DNA from: Ustilago trichophora
Taxonomy: Eukaryota > Basidiomycota > Ustilaginomycetes > Ustilaginales > Ustilaginaceae
Length of the DNA: 64,000 nucleotides
Direction of reading: 5' to 3'
Assembly: GCA_900323505.1 (NCBI GenBank)
Contig: OOIN01000001.1
Location: 1,116,001 to 1,180,000, forward strand
Position numbers and translations under genes: made by a program. Within the stretch, counting starts at the first letter, position 1. Each line of letters begins with the position of its first letter. Below the pieces are notes generated by a model. The model was not told the DNA's origin and ran no database searches. It worked only from the letters and a program-made list of their open reading frames with translations. Shown here in pieces: positions 31,613 through 41,354 of this stretch.

Positions 31613-32709
31613 ATGAACTCGTTCTACTACGACAGCGTCCTCGACGCCTTCAAGAAGCCCGATGTCGGCATCCCCCCCATCCCCCCTCACCTTGAGCACC
31701 CCGTCGTCTCCACCCAGTGGGGTCACACCTACCTCTGGGCCGTCTTCTTCATCATGACAGGCTTCTCTGTTCTCTTCTTCATCTCGTCCCAGCGTGCCTC
31801 CTACCGATACCGTCTCATGCACACCACCACTTTCTTCATCACTACCATCGCTGCTCTCTCCTACTTTGCCATGGCAACCGGCGTCGGCAAGACTTTGACC
31901 ACCATCGGCGAGGGCCACCATGCTCCCCGCGAATTCTTCTACGCTCGATGTAAGTGCCTCCTTGATGTCGAGTCAAGTTCGAGCTCGTTCGAAAAAAACG
32001 AGAGCAGTTCCCACTCGTGGGTCAGAAAACTGCTTTTTATGAGCTGAACAGATCACTGACTTTCTGCGTCTTTTCTCTTCTTTTGCTGAATACGTCCCTT
32101 GCGTACTTTGGGACAATGATGACCGGCTGTGAATTGCATGCAACCTTTGCGCGCGGCACGAATACAGACATCGACTGGGCCCTGACCACCCCTCTCCTCC
32201 TCTTCGACCTCACTCTTCTTGCCGGCCTCCCCGTCGCTGAGATCATCGTCCTCGTCCTTGCCGACGAGGTCATGATTGTCACTGGTGTTATTGCTGGTGT
32301 CCACCCAACCAAGACTGGCAAGTGGGGCTTCTTCGCCTTCTCCTGCGCTGCCTTCGCCTGGGTCCTCCTCCAGCTCATCACCTCTGGCCGCTCCACCGCC
32401 TTCCTCCGCAGCCCCAAGGTTGGCGGCCTCTACAACCAGATCTCGCTCGCTCTCGTTGTCGTCTGGACCCTCTACCCCGTCGCTTTTGCCCTTTGCGAAG
32501 GAACTGGCAAGCTCAACCCCGACAAAGAAATCCTCTTCTTTGCCATCCTCGACGTCATCGCCAAGCCCATCTGGGGCGCCTGGTTGCTCCTCGCTACCCC
32601 CGATGAGGGACACGTCCTCGTTCCCGAGGCTCTCTGCGCTCCCGCTGGCAGCCCCGCCTCCGGTGGATACGGCGCCATTTCCCAGGAGCCCCGCGCTGAG
32701 GACGCTTAA
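31613..32709 (+). CDS. Microbial (type I) rhodopsin, predicted light-driven proton pump
   Basis: Two exons, 31613-31949 and 32168-32709, encode 292 residues. The 218-nt intron (GTAAGT...ACAG) is phase 1 and splits the Tyr113 codon. Splicing gives RYIDWALTTPLLLFDL, the helix C signature. Against bacteriorhodopsin numbering, Arg82 = Arg112, Asp85 (proton acceptor) = Asp115, Asp96 (proton donor) = Asp126, Asp212 = Asp241, and the retinal Schiff-base Lys216 = Lys245 in LDVIAKP. Seven hydrophobic helices are visible. Having both carboxylates predicts an outward H+ pump like the green-light pumps known from Ustilago and Leptosphaeria, not a sensory or chaperone-type opsin. Membrane (plasma or vacuole) not determined. 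The intron sits directly before the acceptor Asp, so unspliced readthrough loses all function. Confidence 0.95.
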
Positions 32710-33199
32710 ACGATCCCCGACACCTTCCATCGCTCTTCCAAGGTGCGTGGACTGTTGAGACTTTTGCATTTTCGCGCAAGCAATTCAGCCAGCACCATCT
32801 CGCTTTCCCGCATCTCTCGATTGCCCTGCCTTCAAAGATTCCCCGATCACAGCTTGGCAACCTCTTCCCCGAACCCCTTCTCTTTTGCTATTCTGTTTCT
32901 ATTCTGTTAGGTGCCCCACTGCACCCTCCACCACCTTGTTGTCTTGTCAATCCATGCTCTGGCCGATTTGCCTCTTTGTTGACTGTTTAACCCGCGTCAA
33001 TTGAATGCCAATTCTAAACATCCGAGTGGCGTCCGAACTGACCTGTGCCGTGCCGTGTATGTTCGCCAATCCTGCCGGATCACATCCGAAGCGTGCCGTG
33101 CAAGGTGTGTGACAAACGTCAACAAGTGAGGTGTCAGCGCTTCTAGCTCTGACCTGATCATTGTGTCATTGTGATTGAGCAAGTGTCCCATTTTTTTGA

Positions 33200-33242
<43 letters not shown>

Positions 33243-33567
33243 GTTTAGCCTGTATTTTATATTCGACACCTCAACGTCGAACACAAAAGCACGGCATCCC
33301 CTTTTTTTTCCCACACGGAGTTGCTGCGACAGACACTTTCTCGGGCACTCCTGTCACGCACAATATGCGAGAAAACGAGAGAAAAATCAAGCTTGTGACA
33401 GATGCAGAAACTTTATCACGGTCGAATCTAAATACATATTCTCAAAGTTGGTTTGGGGGGTCAAGAGGCGGACACTCGCAACGAGGTCCACGCCTTGTTC
33501 CTCCCCTGTTTTTCCAGGCAGGGTAGGGGATCAAAGTCAACTTGGAAGAAAAAAGGTAAAATGGTCG
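32710..33567. other. Convergent 3' region between the rhodopsin gene and SPF1
   Basis: 858 bases between two converging genes. It should contain both 3' UTRs and terminators, and holds the T40 tract at 33202-33241. I see no gene. Confidence 0.6.
33202..33241. repeat. Poly-T tract (T40)
   Basis: A 40-nt run of T in the convergent intergenic region, the longest homopolymer in the window. It could act as a nucleosome-depleted barrier or termination aid between converging genes, or simply be slippage-expanded DNA. Confidence 0.9.
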
Positions 33568-36500
33568 TTACAGCTCCTTCTTCTCACTTGCCGCCTTTTC
33601 TTCCTCAATCCTCTTCTGGATCTGTTCCTGTTTCCTACGCTCCACCCTTCTCTCGCTACCCTTGGTGACCAGCGATTTAGGCTTGACATCGGCGAACAAA
33701 CTCCAGAAGCTCTCGAGAATGTAGCTTCCCACGAAATCGGTCGCCATGGCAAGGACAAGCTTGATCTGGTACTGCGGTTGCATCTTGACCAATTGCAACC
33801 ATTCGTTGAGTTCGGGCATGAATTCGGTTGCTCCCGCAATGGCGATACCGCCAACGGAGACGAGACCGTAGTAGAGATACTTGTTCTCGCGGATGGATTC
33901 GCGCCACGGTCGACCGATGTAGTTGACCGCAAAGGTCGAAATGGTTTGCGAGAGACCGAGGAGGTATACACCAGTGTTGAGGAGGGAAGGGGAGAATTTG
34001 GCCTCCAGATCAATCACATCATCGGGTGACTCGAACGCGATAGAGAGCTTTTGGATGTAGTACATGGTCGCAATGTGAAGTGCCGTCTGGGTGAGGATGG
34101 ATCCGAATACGTAGGCGTTGAGGATGTTTGCTACGGGCCTTTCCTTGCTGAGCTTCTCGATGGGCTGACCGCGGGAGATGCAGAGGAAGCAGACCGAGGC
34201 AAGCATACCAGAGATTGTTACTTGGTAGTCGCCGAACTTGATACCGTCCAGGTACAGAACCGAGAGCGAGTAGGCTTGAATGAGACAGTTGAGTGCCAAA
34301 ATCTTGTACATCTGGATGGTAGCGACGAGCGTGCAACGACCCTGGCGGATGATGGCAAGCACCGAAGCCACGTTGGAGAGCTTCGAGGTGAAGGGCGCGG
34401 CAACGGAGGCGTCACCGAGCCGGATCTGGGGAGGACCGTCGTCCAAATCGGCATCGGCCATCTGAGCAGTAATCGACGAAAGATCAAACTTGGCAGTGCG
34501 GTCGGTGGTGCGGGCGGCGTTCATCTTGGCCAGAGCTTCGTCGCGGGCCTTTTCGAGTTCGGGGAATTTCTCCTTGAGCATGGGTGGGACAGGCGGAGGA
34601 GCTGAACCAAAGCGAGCAGTGAGAGAGAGTTGAGACTCGTAGACCTTCTTCATACGCTCCATTTTTTGGTGCTCGGCAATCTTGACCAGGTCCTCGGGAG
34701 TTCCGTCCAGCAGAGCGACACCGATGTTGGCGGCCTTGAGCGCGCCGACGTCGTTGGTGCCGTCACCAGCCATGAGGGTGATGTAGCCGAGGGACTTGAG
34801 CGAGTTGAGGATAAATTCCTTCTGGGAAGGCGAGACACGGGCGTAGACCCAGGTGTTCTGCACCAGGTGGTTCCAAGCGACGGCATTGTCCTGGTACTGC
34901 TTCATAGCAACACCGGTAATGCAAATGTCGTACTTGTCAAAGAGCTTAGTGTCGATCGGGTCCGAGGCCTTGACGGGAAGAATGATTTCTTCATCGACGG
35001 ATCGCCAAACAAGGTCCTGCTCCGAAGTAGCACCTTCACGAACGTCCAGGATCAGCGTTTGGCGGTCCACAATCTCGACCTGAGTCGCGACATGCACGGC
35101 AGTAAGCGGGTTGTCACCAGTGATCATGATGCAGCGGTGCGAAGAATCGTTGAGCTGCTTGAGCGACTCGACTGCATCCGGCTTGAGTGGGCAGTGGAAG
35201 ACGAGGAAACCAGCAAACTTGAGGCCACCTTCGACCTGGTCCCTCTGCAAGTTGTTGATCGCGTTGGTGTCGTTGGGGGCAACATTGTCGACGAAGCGGT
35301 AGCCGAGTGCGAGAACACGCGATCCGCGGCGGGTGAAACCCTTGTAGGTCTCATCGTAGTGGGCGGGGACCTCGGCGAACATGGTCTTCAACGTCTCGGG
35401 GGCACCCTTGACGGCGATGAAGACGCGGCGGTTGCCGGTCTGGTCGATGACATGGTTGATGGTCGACATGCGCTTAAGCGCGGACGAGAATTGGAAGCGG
35501 CGGCGAACCTGGACGCCGAATCGGTGAGGGCCAGCCTTGGGGTCGGTGGGGGTGAGCATATCGCCTTTGTTGAGCTTCCAGTCCATTGCCTCCAGAGTCG
35601 TCTTCTCCATAGGGTCACCAACAAGACCATCTTCAAGCAGTACGAGTGCATGCGCAGAAGCGAGAGTAAGCGTAGTCTCAGCCGAGGCCTCCTTGAGCGG
35701 GATCAAGGGCGAGTCACCACCAGGAGTGCAGTTGACCACACCCTGGACCTCGAGATCCTCACCGGTGATGGTACCGGTCTTGTCGAAGCAGCAGACGTCG
35801 ACGCGACCAGCGTAGGGGATGCGGAAGGGCTCCGTGCAGAAGATGGCATACTTGGCGAGGGCCATGAGCGAGGCATTGACAGCCATGGACAGCTCCATGG
35901 GCAGCTCGGGCGGAACGACCGAGGTGATGATCAAGACACAATCCAGCAGAAGCTTACCCTTGGGTCGCTCCATCTCGTTTCCGCGCACCCAAACGTAGCC
36001 ACTGGCAGCGATAGCAAAGATCAGCAAGAAACCGATGAAGACGAAACTCTCGATGTTGTTGGCAGTGACGCGCGATTCATTCTGGAAGACCATGAGACGG
36101 ATGAGCTGGCCCTGCGAAGTTCCGAAACCAGTGCGAAGAACAATACCCAGGGCACCGTTGTCGGGGGCACGGATCTTTGCGTAGCTGCTGTCGGCTTCAG
36201 GGCCGGTAGTCTGGAGAACCTTGGTACCACCAAACACGACGTTGTTGCGGTCGGCGCCGTTGACGTCGAGAATGTCCTTGCCGTCGCGCAGCTCGATGTT
36301 TTCTTTCAGCAAGGGAGTGCTCTCACCAGAAAGCATGGCCTCGTTGACGATGGTCGATCCGGCAACGAGAAGCAAGTCACAAGGGGTAGCCGAATCCTCC
36401 TTGGATCGGTCGATCGAGACGAGATCGCCGGGGAGCAGGTCGGAAGTCTGCATCTCGGCCCACTTGCCAGCACGGTAAACCCAGATGTTGTAGGGCTTGA

Positions 36501-37302
36501 TCGACATGGTCCTGAACTCGCTGAGCGTACGTAATCGCTGGAAGACGACGGTGCACTCGAAGACGACGAGCATGAAGAGCGTGAAGAGAGAGTAGTACCA
36601 GTATTCGTCGAGCATCCAGAGACCAACGCAGAAGACCTGGAAGACGAAGAAGGGCGCAACGGCGTGCTCGAGGAAAAGGTCGACGAACTTGGGCTGTGGA
36701 ATGTTGAGCTCGTTCTTGCCAAAAGTACCGAGGGCAAGCTCGACGTCCTTTTCGGTCTTGAAGCCGCGGTTGGACTGGAACTGCGAGAGGTGAGGTTTGG
36801 CATCGGCGGGGTAAGGCAGGCGGCGGAAAGTGGGCTCCTTGATCAGGGGAGAGACAAAGATGTCGGTGGGGGCGGCAGAGGCGTCCGGGGTAGCGAGAAT
36901 GTACTTGTCGGCCTGGTAGGTGAAGGAGACTTCGATGGGAAGGTTGGACCTCTCTACACGGTCGAGTTTGACAATAGCACCTTCACCCTTGTGGGGGAGA
37001 GGGTGGACACGGACAAGTTCGGCATCTTCGAGACCCTTGGCACTGACGCATGTAGTCAATGCCTTGGCGGCGATGCTCCACTTGGTGACGAGGAAGCTGA
37101 GAGCGTGACCAGTAACGAGCAGAACGGTAAAGACAAAAGTCCACTCTTCGGACTTGACCCAGTCGTCGTACTTGTGGAAATAGGCGTAGGCCCAGACGGG
37201 GTAGAGCGAGAGGAAGGGGATCACATATAGGTGGAGATGGGTAGGGATGCTTTTATGCAGCGAGACGCTGGCGATCTCGGGCGACTGGATGGCGACCCTC
37301 AT
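33568..37302 (-). CDS. SPF1: P5A-type cation-transporting ATPase Spf1/Cod1 (endoplasmic reticulum)
   Basis: 1244 residues: a P5A P-type ATPase. In the family it sits in the ER membrane and removes mis-inserted or mistargeted transmembrane helices. The N-terminus LHKSIPTHLHLYVIPF and the PVWAYAYF segment are characteristic of Spf1. The phosphorylation motif DKTGT has Asp507 as the phospho-acceptor, in CFDKTGTITGEDLEVQG. MLSGESTPLLK (actuator domain) and GDGTNDVGALK (P domain) are intact. The C-terminus is a charged tail ending in KKEL, which fits the KKXX dilysine ER-retrieval rule because this tail is cytosolic. I start at the ATG at 37302, matching family length. The frame is open for 113 further codons, including an ATG at 37578, which would add a run of leucines encoded by the (GGA)n repeat. 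Confidence 0.94.
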   Translation of the reverse strand: MRVAIQSPEIASVSLHKSIPTHLHLYVIPFLSLYPVWAYAYFHKYDDWVKSEEWTFVFTVLLVTGHALSFLVTKWSIAAKALTTCVSAKGLEDAELVRVHPLPHKGEGAIVKLDRVERSNLPIEVSFTYQADKYILATPDASAAPTDIFVSPLIKEPTFRRLPYPADAKPHLSQFQSNRGFKTEKDVELALGTFGKNELNIPQPKFVDLFLEHAVAPFFVFQVFCVGLWMLDEYWYYSLFTLFMLVVFECTVVFQRLRTLSEFRTMSIKPYNIWVYRAGKWAEMQTSDLLPGDLVSIDRSKEDSATPCDLLLVAGSTIVNEAMLSGESTPLLKENIELRDGKDILDVNGADRNNVVFGGTKVLQTTGPEADSSYAKIRAPDNGALGIVLRTGFGTSQGQLIRLMVFQNESRVTANNIESFVFIGFLLIFAIAASGYVWVRGNEMERPKGKLLLDCVLIITSVVPPELPMELSMAVNASLMALAKYAIFCTEPFRIPYAGRVDVCCFDKTGTITGEDLEVQGVVNCTPGGDSPLIPLKEASAETTLTLASAHALVLLEDGLVGDPMEKTTLEAMDWKLNKGDMLTPTDPKAGPHRFGVQVRRRFQFSSALKRMSTINHVIDQTGNRRVFIAVKGAPETLKTMFAEVPAHYDETYKGFTRRGSRVLALGYRFVDNVAPNDTNAINNLQRDQVEGGLKFAGFLVFHCPLKPDAVESLKQLNDSSHRCIMITGDNPLTAVHVATQVEIVDRQTLILDVREGATSEQDLVWRSVDEEIILPVKASDPIDTKLFDKYDICITGVAMKQYQDNAVAWNHLVQNTWVYARVSPSQKEFILNSLKSLGYITLMAGDGTNDVGALKAANIGVALLDGTPEDLVKIAEHQKMERMKKVYESQLSLTARFGSAPPPVPPMLKEKFPELEKARDEALAKMNAARTTDRTAKFDLSSITAQMADADLDDGPPQIRLGDASVAAPFTSKLSNVASVLAIIRQGRCTLVATIQMYKILALNCLIQAYSLSVLYLDGIKFGDYQVTISGMLASVCFLCISRGQPIEKLSKERPVANILNAYVFGSILTQTALHIATMYYIQKLSIAFESPDDVIDLEAKFSPSLLNTGVYLLGLSQTISTFAVNYIGRPWRESIRENKYLYYGLVSVGGIAIAGATEFMPELNEWLQLVKMQPQYQIKLVLAMATDFVGSYILESFWSLFADVKPKSLVTKGSERRVERRKQEQIQKRIEEEKAASEKKEL

Positions 37303-37902
37303 GCTGGTCGAATCTGCACACCAGTGCGACTGCAGACTGCGGCGACGAAAGCGGCAGGAGCAGTGGCAATCAAAGTTTGCTGCAGATGCAGATGCAGTTG
37401 CGAAATCAGAGGAACACCTTGGAAGAGATGGTGTCCTGTCTTGATGATCTTGAGGCGATGAGAGGAGAAGGAGGAGGAGGAGGAGGAGGAGGAGGAAGAG
37501 AATTGTAAATCTTGTGCGTGGGGTGGCTAAAGCGTAATGCACCACAAAGAAGATCTTCCTACGCTGCAACGTACGCATGCCATTCTTCAATTGGCTCTCT
37601 CTCCAGGGGGAATGCTTCTTTGAGCGTCGAGCTTGCTCCACGTCGACTCGTACGCGGCCTCTCAGTTTACCGAAGGGTGCCCGTTTTCAGCAAGATGTTA
37701 GAGCTCCTTCGCTTTCTGTCACGTGCATTGTCGCACGAGTGATGGAAAAAAAGCTGCCGACACGAAGGCCCTGAACGCGCGCGTCTTTTTTTGGTGAGAG
37801 CAACACTATCGAGGCTTGAGCAAAAGTTACACTCACAAGTGGATCAAGAGCTCTACCATTTGACAGCATCTACCACCATCTCCGCATACATCGCTGGTTA
37901 AC
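37303..37902. other. Divergent promoter between SPF1 and DAD4
   Basis: 600 bases. A (GGA)n microsatellite at about 37468-37496 lies in the SPF1 leader. A CACGTG box is at 37720-37725. The palindrome ACGCGCGCGT at 37775-37784, about 120 bp before the DAD4 ATG, offers ACGCG on both strands and could be an MCB-like site. Either reading is inference. Confidence 0.5.
37468..37496. repeat. (GGA)n trinucleotide microsatellite
   Basis: About ten GGA units on the plus strand, i.e. TCC/CTC on the SPF1 sense strand. In the open frame upstream of the chosen SPF1 start it would encode polyleucine. Confidence 0.85.
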
Positions 37903-38364
37903 ATGGAGAATCCTCATGTAAGTGCAGCCAAATTGAGGCCACCATCAAGCTTCAAAGACGGGCGCTGACCCTTTTCTTTCCGCCTCATCGCACTGCTGCA
38001 TCGATCCTGACTTTCACTGGCTATCGCAGGAGGAGAGGCAGTCGCTACTGCTCGAACGAATCACCAAGAGTGTCCACCGACTCAACGAAGCTCTGCTGGA
38101 GCTCGATCGATCCGTCGTCGAAATCAACAATCACAACCAGGCTATCACGATTGTTGCTGAGCTGTCGGAAGCCGTAAGTCTCGCTCCCGACTGGCCTGAT
38201 CACGCTGCTCTTTGCGCCCTTCTCACTTGCTAACCCTCTCCTTTTCGCTTGCGGCTTATTAACTTGTGGAACGATCTCACCAGTACCGACGAAACGCAGC
38301 TTTCAACCTATCGAATATGGAGGCTGTCGACGAGGATGGTCTTAGCAAGGGCTCGATGGACTAA
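37903..38364 (+). CDS. DAD4: DASH/Dam1 complex subunit Dad4
   Basis: Three exons, 37903-37917, 38030-38173 and 38284-38364, encode 79 residues. Both introns (112 and 110 nt) are phase 0 with GTAAGT donors and CAG acceptors. Exon 1 is only 15 nt and encodes MENPH, the conserved start of Dad4 proteins (yeast Dad4 begins MENPHE). The body is a single predicted helix with RITKSVHRLNEAL and later EAYRRNAAFNLS, matching the Dad4 pattern. Dad4 is one of ten DASH subunits that form a ring around kinetochore microtubules and couple them to chromosomes. Both the tiny first exon and the short product make it easy to miss by open-frame scanning. It is divergent from SPF1. Confidence 0.92.
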
Positions 38365-39785
38365 GTGGCTTTGCTCGACTTCCCCCAACTCGAATCTCGA
38401 GCAGTTACTCCGCTAATTTGCTTCGCCCATCCAGCTTGCTCGTTCCTCTCTTGGGCATGCCATGACTTCGTGCGTTGCGGAGTCAACTACTGTATTTGTA
38501 CCGTCTCACCCATCTCGTTCAGCATTGCTTCCTCTCCCCATTGGAATGATGCAATAACATATACCCCTCCTCTATCACATTCAGCATTTGTCCGACTTCT
38601 TGCTACACGCTTGATGCTGTCAGTGAGATGCACGTTCAGCTTCACTGATGAGTCCTGCGCAGATCGCCTTTGCCAGTGTGTTAGATCGGGCAGCGATCAA
38701 AAACAACAGAGTGTTAGACTCTTGTTGCGGCCCGCAGGAAAAGGCGGCTCGACCGAATTACCGCCCGCGTTGAATTTTGATTGGCCGGCGCTGTCTGACT
38801 GTCACCACTTCGAGATAAGCAGGGCATCATGAACGAACCATGAGTTGGCCGCTGACCGATGCTACAAACATCGCTCCAGACCTTTTTCTGCTTCCCAAGG
38901 TAAGGAAAAATATGCTGAAAGACTGCGAGCGATACCACATCAATACCAACCATCTTGAGAGAGATTGCCCTGCACCTTGATGAAACACAGACTTCTCTTG
39001 TTCTGGAAGTAGGGTGTCCCCAGTCCACACGCACTTGATGCGCAGAGTGTGGTGGTGATTTGAGGGACATGTGACACACAGGCACCGATTCTCCGCCGAA
39101 ACCTTGATCTGCATCTCAGAAGCGAAGCTTGGTCCAAAGCAAGCCAATGAGAAGCCGCGATAAGGCGATTCAGGGTTCTCCTCACGAGATATGTGATTGC
39201 ACCGTTTCGCGAAGCAAAATGTCTGCCTTCACTTCTTCTTCCTGCTCCGAATTTTGAAGACGTTCTAACTCCTATCCCGAGCAAAGTGCCCTGCTCCTCC
39301 GCCCGTGAGTAGACTGGTGGAAAGGTCCGCGAGCAACAGAAGGTGTCCTAAGGCCGAGATAGCCTACGGCCAATCTTGGCTCCCCCGAATTGACCGACAT
39401 GGAATGTCTTTCCGCTTCGCCGTCAGGATAGATAAGACTATGCACGACAAGCTTACGGCGTTGCCTTTGAACAATGATCCGGCTGTCAAAGATGCAGATA
39501 GCCGCTCCTCAATTGGACATGATTGGCTGCTACACGATTGGCTCCACCTCGTGGATGTAGGGACTTGCGCCAATCTTTTGTCAATCGTGCCTCGAACAAA
39601 CTCTCTATGCGATGTGGTACTTGCGCTAAGCTTCCTAAGCGAGTCAAAGTCGATGAAGTACTTAAACCTTGACCTTTTCGCGGCGACACTTTTGAGAGAT
39701 TCTTGTCCTTCCACCACCCTTTCTGCCCTCCCTCACGGCTTACTCTTGTACCACATCGCAAAAGTTCGACCGGTGCACATTAGTA
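38365..39785. other. Intergenic region with GATA-type sites upstream of the MFS carrier
   Basis: 1.4 kb between DAD4 and the transporter. Open frames of up to 187 codons (39305-39868) occur on both strands but overlap one another, or run into the transporter start in another frame, and lack motifs. GATAAG occurs at 38814-38819, 39159-39164 and 39431-39436, the last directly preceded by GATA. These match the binding core of AreA/Nit2-type nitrogen GATA factors, a plausible control for a DAL5-type carrier. Confidence 0.5.
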
Positions 39786-41354
39786 ATGATGGTCGCCACC
39801 ACATCAACACCAGCATCGGAGCTGGCACCAGCTCAATCTCCCTCCCTCAAGGATGCCGACGAAGCTAAGCTGTCCTCTTACGTTGGCGAGGTCACTTCGA
39901 CCGCCTACAACGGCGAAAACGCAAAAGCTGCCGCTCTTGCTGCCTCTACCGCCTCAGTCACCGCGGAAGAGCTCAAGCGTGTTCTCCGCAAGATCGACTA
40001 CGTCCTGGTTCCTCTTATGTCCGTCGCGGTTCTCATGCAGTTCCTTGACAAGACGTCGCTCAATTACGCCAACCTGCTCGGTCTGAAGAAGGACACCCAT
40101 CTCAAGGGACAAGAGTATTCCTGGCTCGGATCGTTCTTCTACGTCGGATACTTGGTCGCCACCCCTTTCCATGGTTTCTTCCTGCAAAAGGTGCGCCTCT
40201 CGAGATACGTCGCCCTTTGCATTCTCTTGTGGGCCGTGGCGCTGGGTGCACACGCAGCATGCAAGAACTACGGACAGCTCGTCGCCGTTCGATTCTTCCT
40301 CGGTTGGTTCGAGGCAGCGCTTACACCGGCCTTCATCCTTCTCACGGGAAGGTTCTACACCAAGCAGGAGCAGGTGACCCGCACGTCAATCTGGTTCGCC
40401 AACAACGGATGGGCGCAGATTCTTGGCGGTGGTATCTCGTATGCGCTCCAAGTGCAGAAACCTTCTCATCTCAAAGTTTGGCAGCAGATGTACCTGATCC
40501 TCGGCGGCATCGCTTTGCTGTTCGGCATCGTTGTTCTCTTCTTCATGCCTGACTCGCCGGCCACCATTCGCTACCTAAACGAGCGAGAGCGTCAAGTAGC
40601 CGTCTATCGCATCAAGCAGAACAAGTCCGGTATTCACGATACGACGTGGAAGTGGGACCAGTTCTTCGAGGCTATCCGCGACCCTCGCCTCTACCTCTTC
40701 TTCCTCGGCGTCTTCACAGCAAATGTGGCAAACGGCGGAGTTTCGAACTTTGGATCCGAGATCATCAAGCAGTTTGGCTACACTACAAAGACGACTGCTC
40801 TCCTTGGCATGGCCCCGGGCGCATTGGAAGTAGTGGCCGTCTACTTTGGCGCCTGGCTTTCGTACAAGACCAAAACAAGGGTGATTCCGGGTGTTCTCAT
40901 GTACCTCATCGCTGTCGTTGGTGGCACCATGATGATCGCCATCCCTGCCAGCGCCAAAGCTGCCCGCTTTACCGGCTATGTGATCGTCTACACCTATCCT
41001 GTCGCATCACCTTTTATGTATAGCTGGTTGTCTTCAAGCGTCTCGGGAACGAGCAAGAGGATCGTCTTCAACACCTTCCTTCAGGTCGGATACTCGGTGG
41101 GAAACCTCATCGGTCCTCAGACATACAGGGCCAAAGATGCACCAAACTACGTGCCCGCCAAGATCACGCTGATCGCCATGTTCGGCGCTGCAGCTGTATG
41201 CGTGACCGCGATCGGCACGATCCATTACCTCTGGAACAAGAAGAACGGTCAGTTGGGTGAAATCGACGAGGTTGAGGGCAGGAAGGAGGAAGACCACGAG
41301 GACTTGACGGATTTGACCGACAAGCAGCGTACCAGCTTCAGATACCCTTACTAG
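39786..41354 (+). CDS. Major facilitator transporter, DAL5/allantoate permease (anion:cation symporter) family
   Basis: A 522-residue secondary carrier with 12 predicted membrane helices and hydrophilic N- and C-termini. The first helix carries LMQFLDKTSLNYANLLGL, the signature position of the fungal DAL5/TNA1 family. Typical segments follow in helices 2-5 (SWLGSFFYVGYL, RFFLGWFEAALTPAF). Family substrates include allantoate, ureidosuccinate, dipeptides, nicotinate, pantothenate and biotin-related acids; the sequence does not choose among them. Two ATG codons in tandem (39786, 39789) are equivalent starts. GATAAG elements upstream suggest nitrogen regulation (inference). It converges on SKI2. 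Confidence 0.9.
   Translation: MMVATTSTPASELAPAQSPSLKDADEAKLSSYVGEVTSTAYNGENAKAAALAASTASVTAEELKRVLRKIDYVLVPLMSVAVLMQFLDKTSLNYANLLGLKKDTHLKGQEYSWLGSFFYVGYLVATPFHGFFLQKVRLSRYVALCILLWAVALGAHAACKNYGQLVAVRFFLGWFEAALTPAFILLTGRFYTKQEQVTRTSIWFANNGWAQILGGGISYALQVQKPSHLKVWQQMYLILGGIALLFGIVVLFFMPDSPATIRYLNERERQVAVYRIKQNKSGIHDTTWKWDQFFEAIRDPRLYLFFLGVFTANVANGGVSNFGSEIIKQFGYTTKTTALLGMAPGALEVVAVYFGAWLSYKTKTRVIPGVLMYLIAVVGGTMMIAIPASAKAARFTGYVIVYTYPVASPFMYSWLSSSVSGTSKRIVFNTFLQVGYSVGNLIGPQTYRAKDAPNYVPAKITLIAMFGAAAVCVTAIGTIHYLWNKKNGQLGEIDEVEGRKEEDHEDLTDLTDKQRTSFRYPY

Noticed and set aside
34630..36534. 634-codon open frame on the plus strand inside SPF1
   Set aside because: It is exactly antisense to highly conserved SPF1 coding sequence. 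The product is a Val/Leu/Gly/Glu-rich low-complexity string without any domain. Strongly biased codon use keeps the antisense frame open. The same explains 19430-20536 (antisense to LSC2), 27241-28578 (antisense to the phospholipase D) and 4162-5061 (antisense to the CorA gene).
39305..39868. 187-codon plus-strand frame overlapping the MFS start
   Set aside because: It runs out of frame into the transporter coding region, competes with similarly open frames on the other strand and has no motif. The region reads better as promoter.
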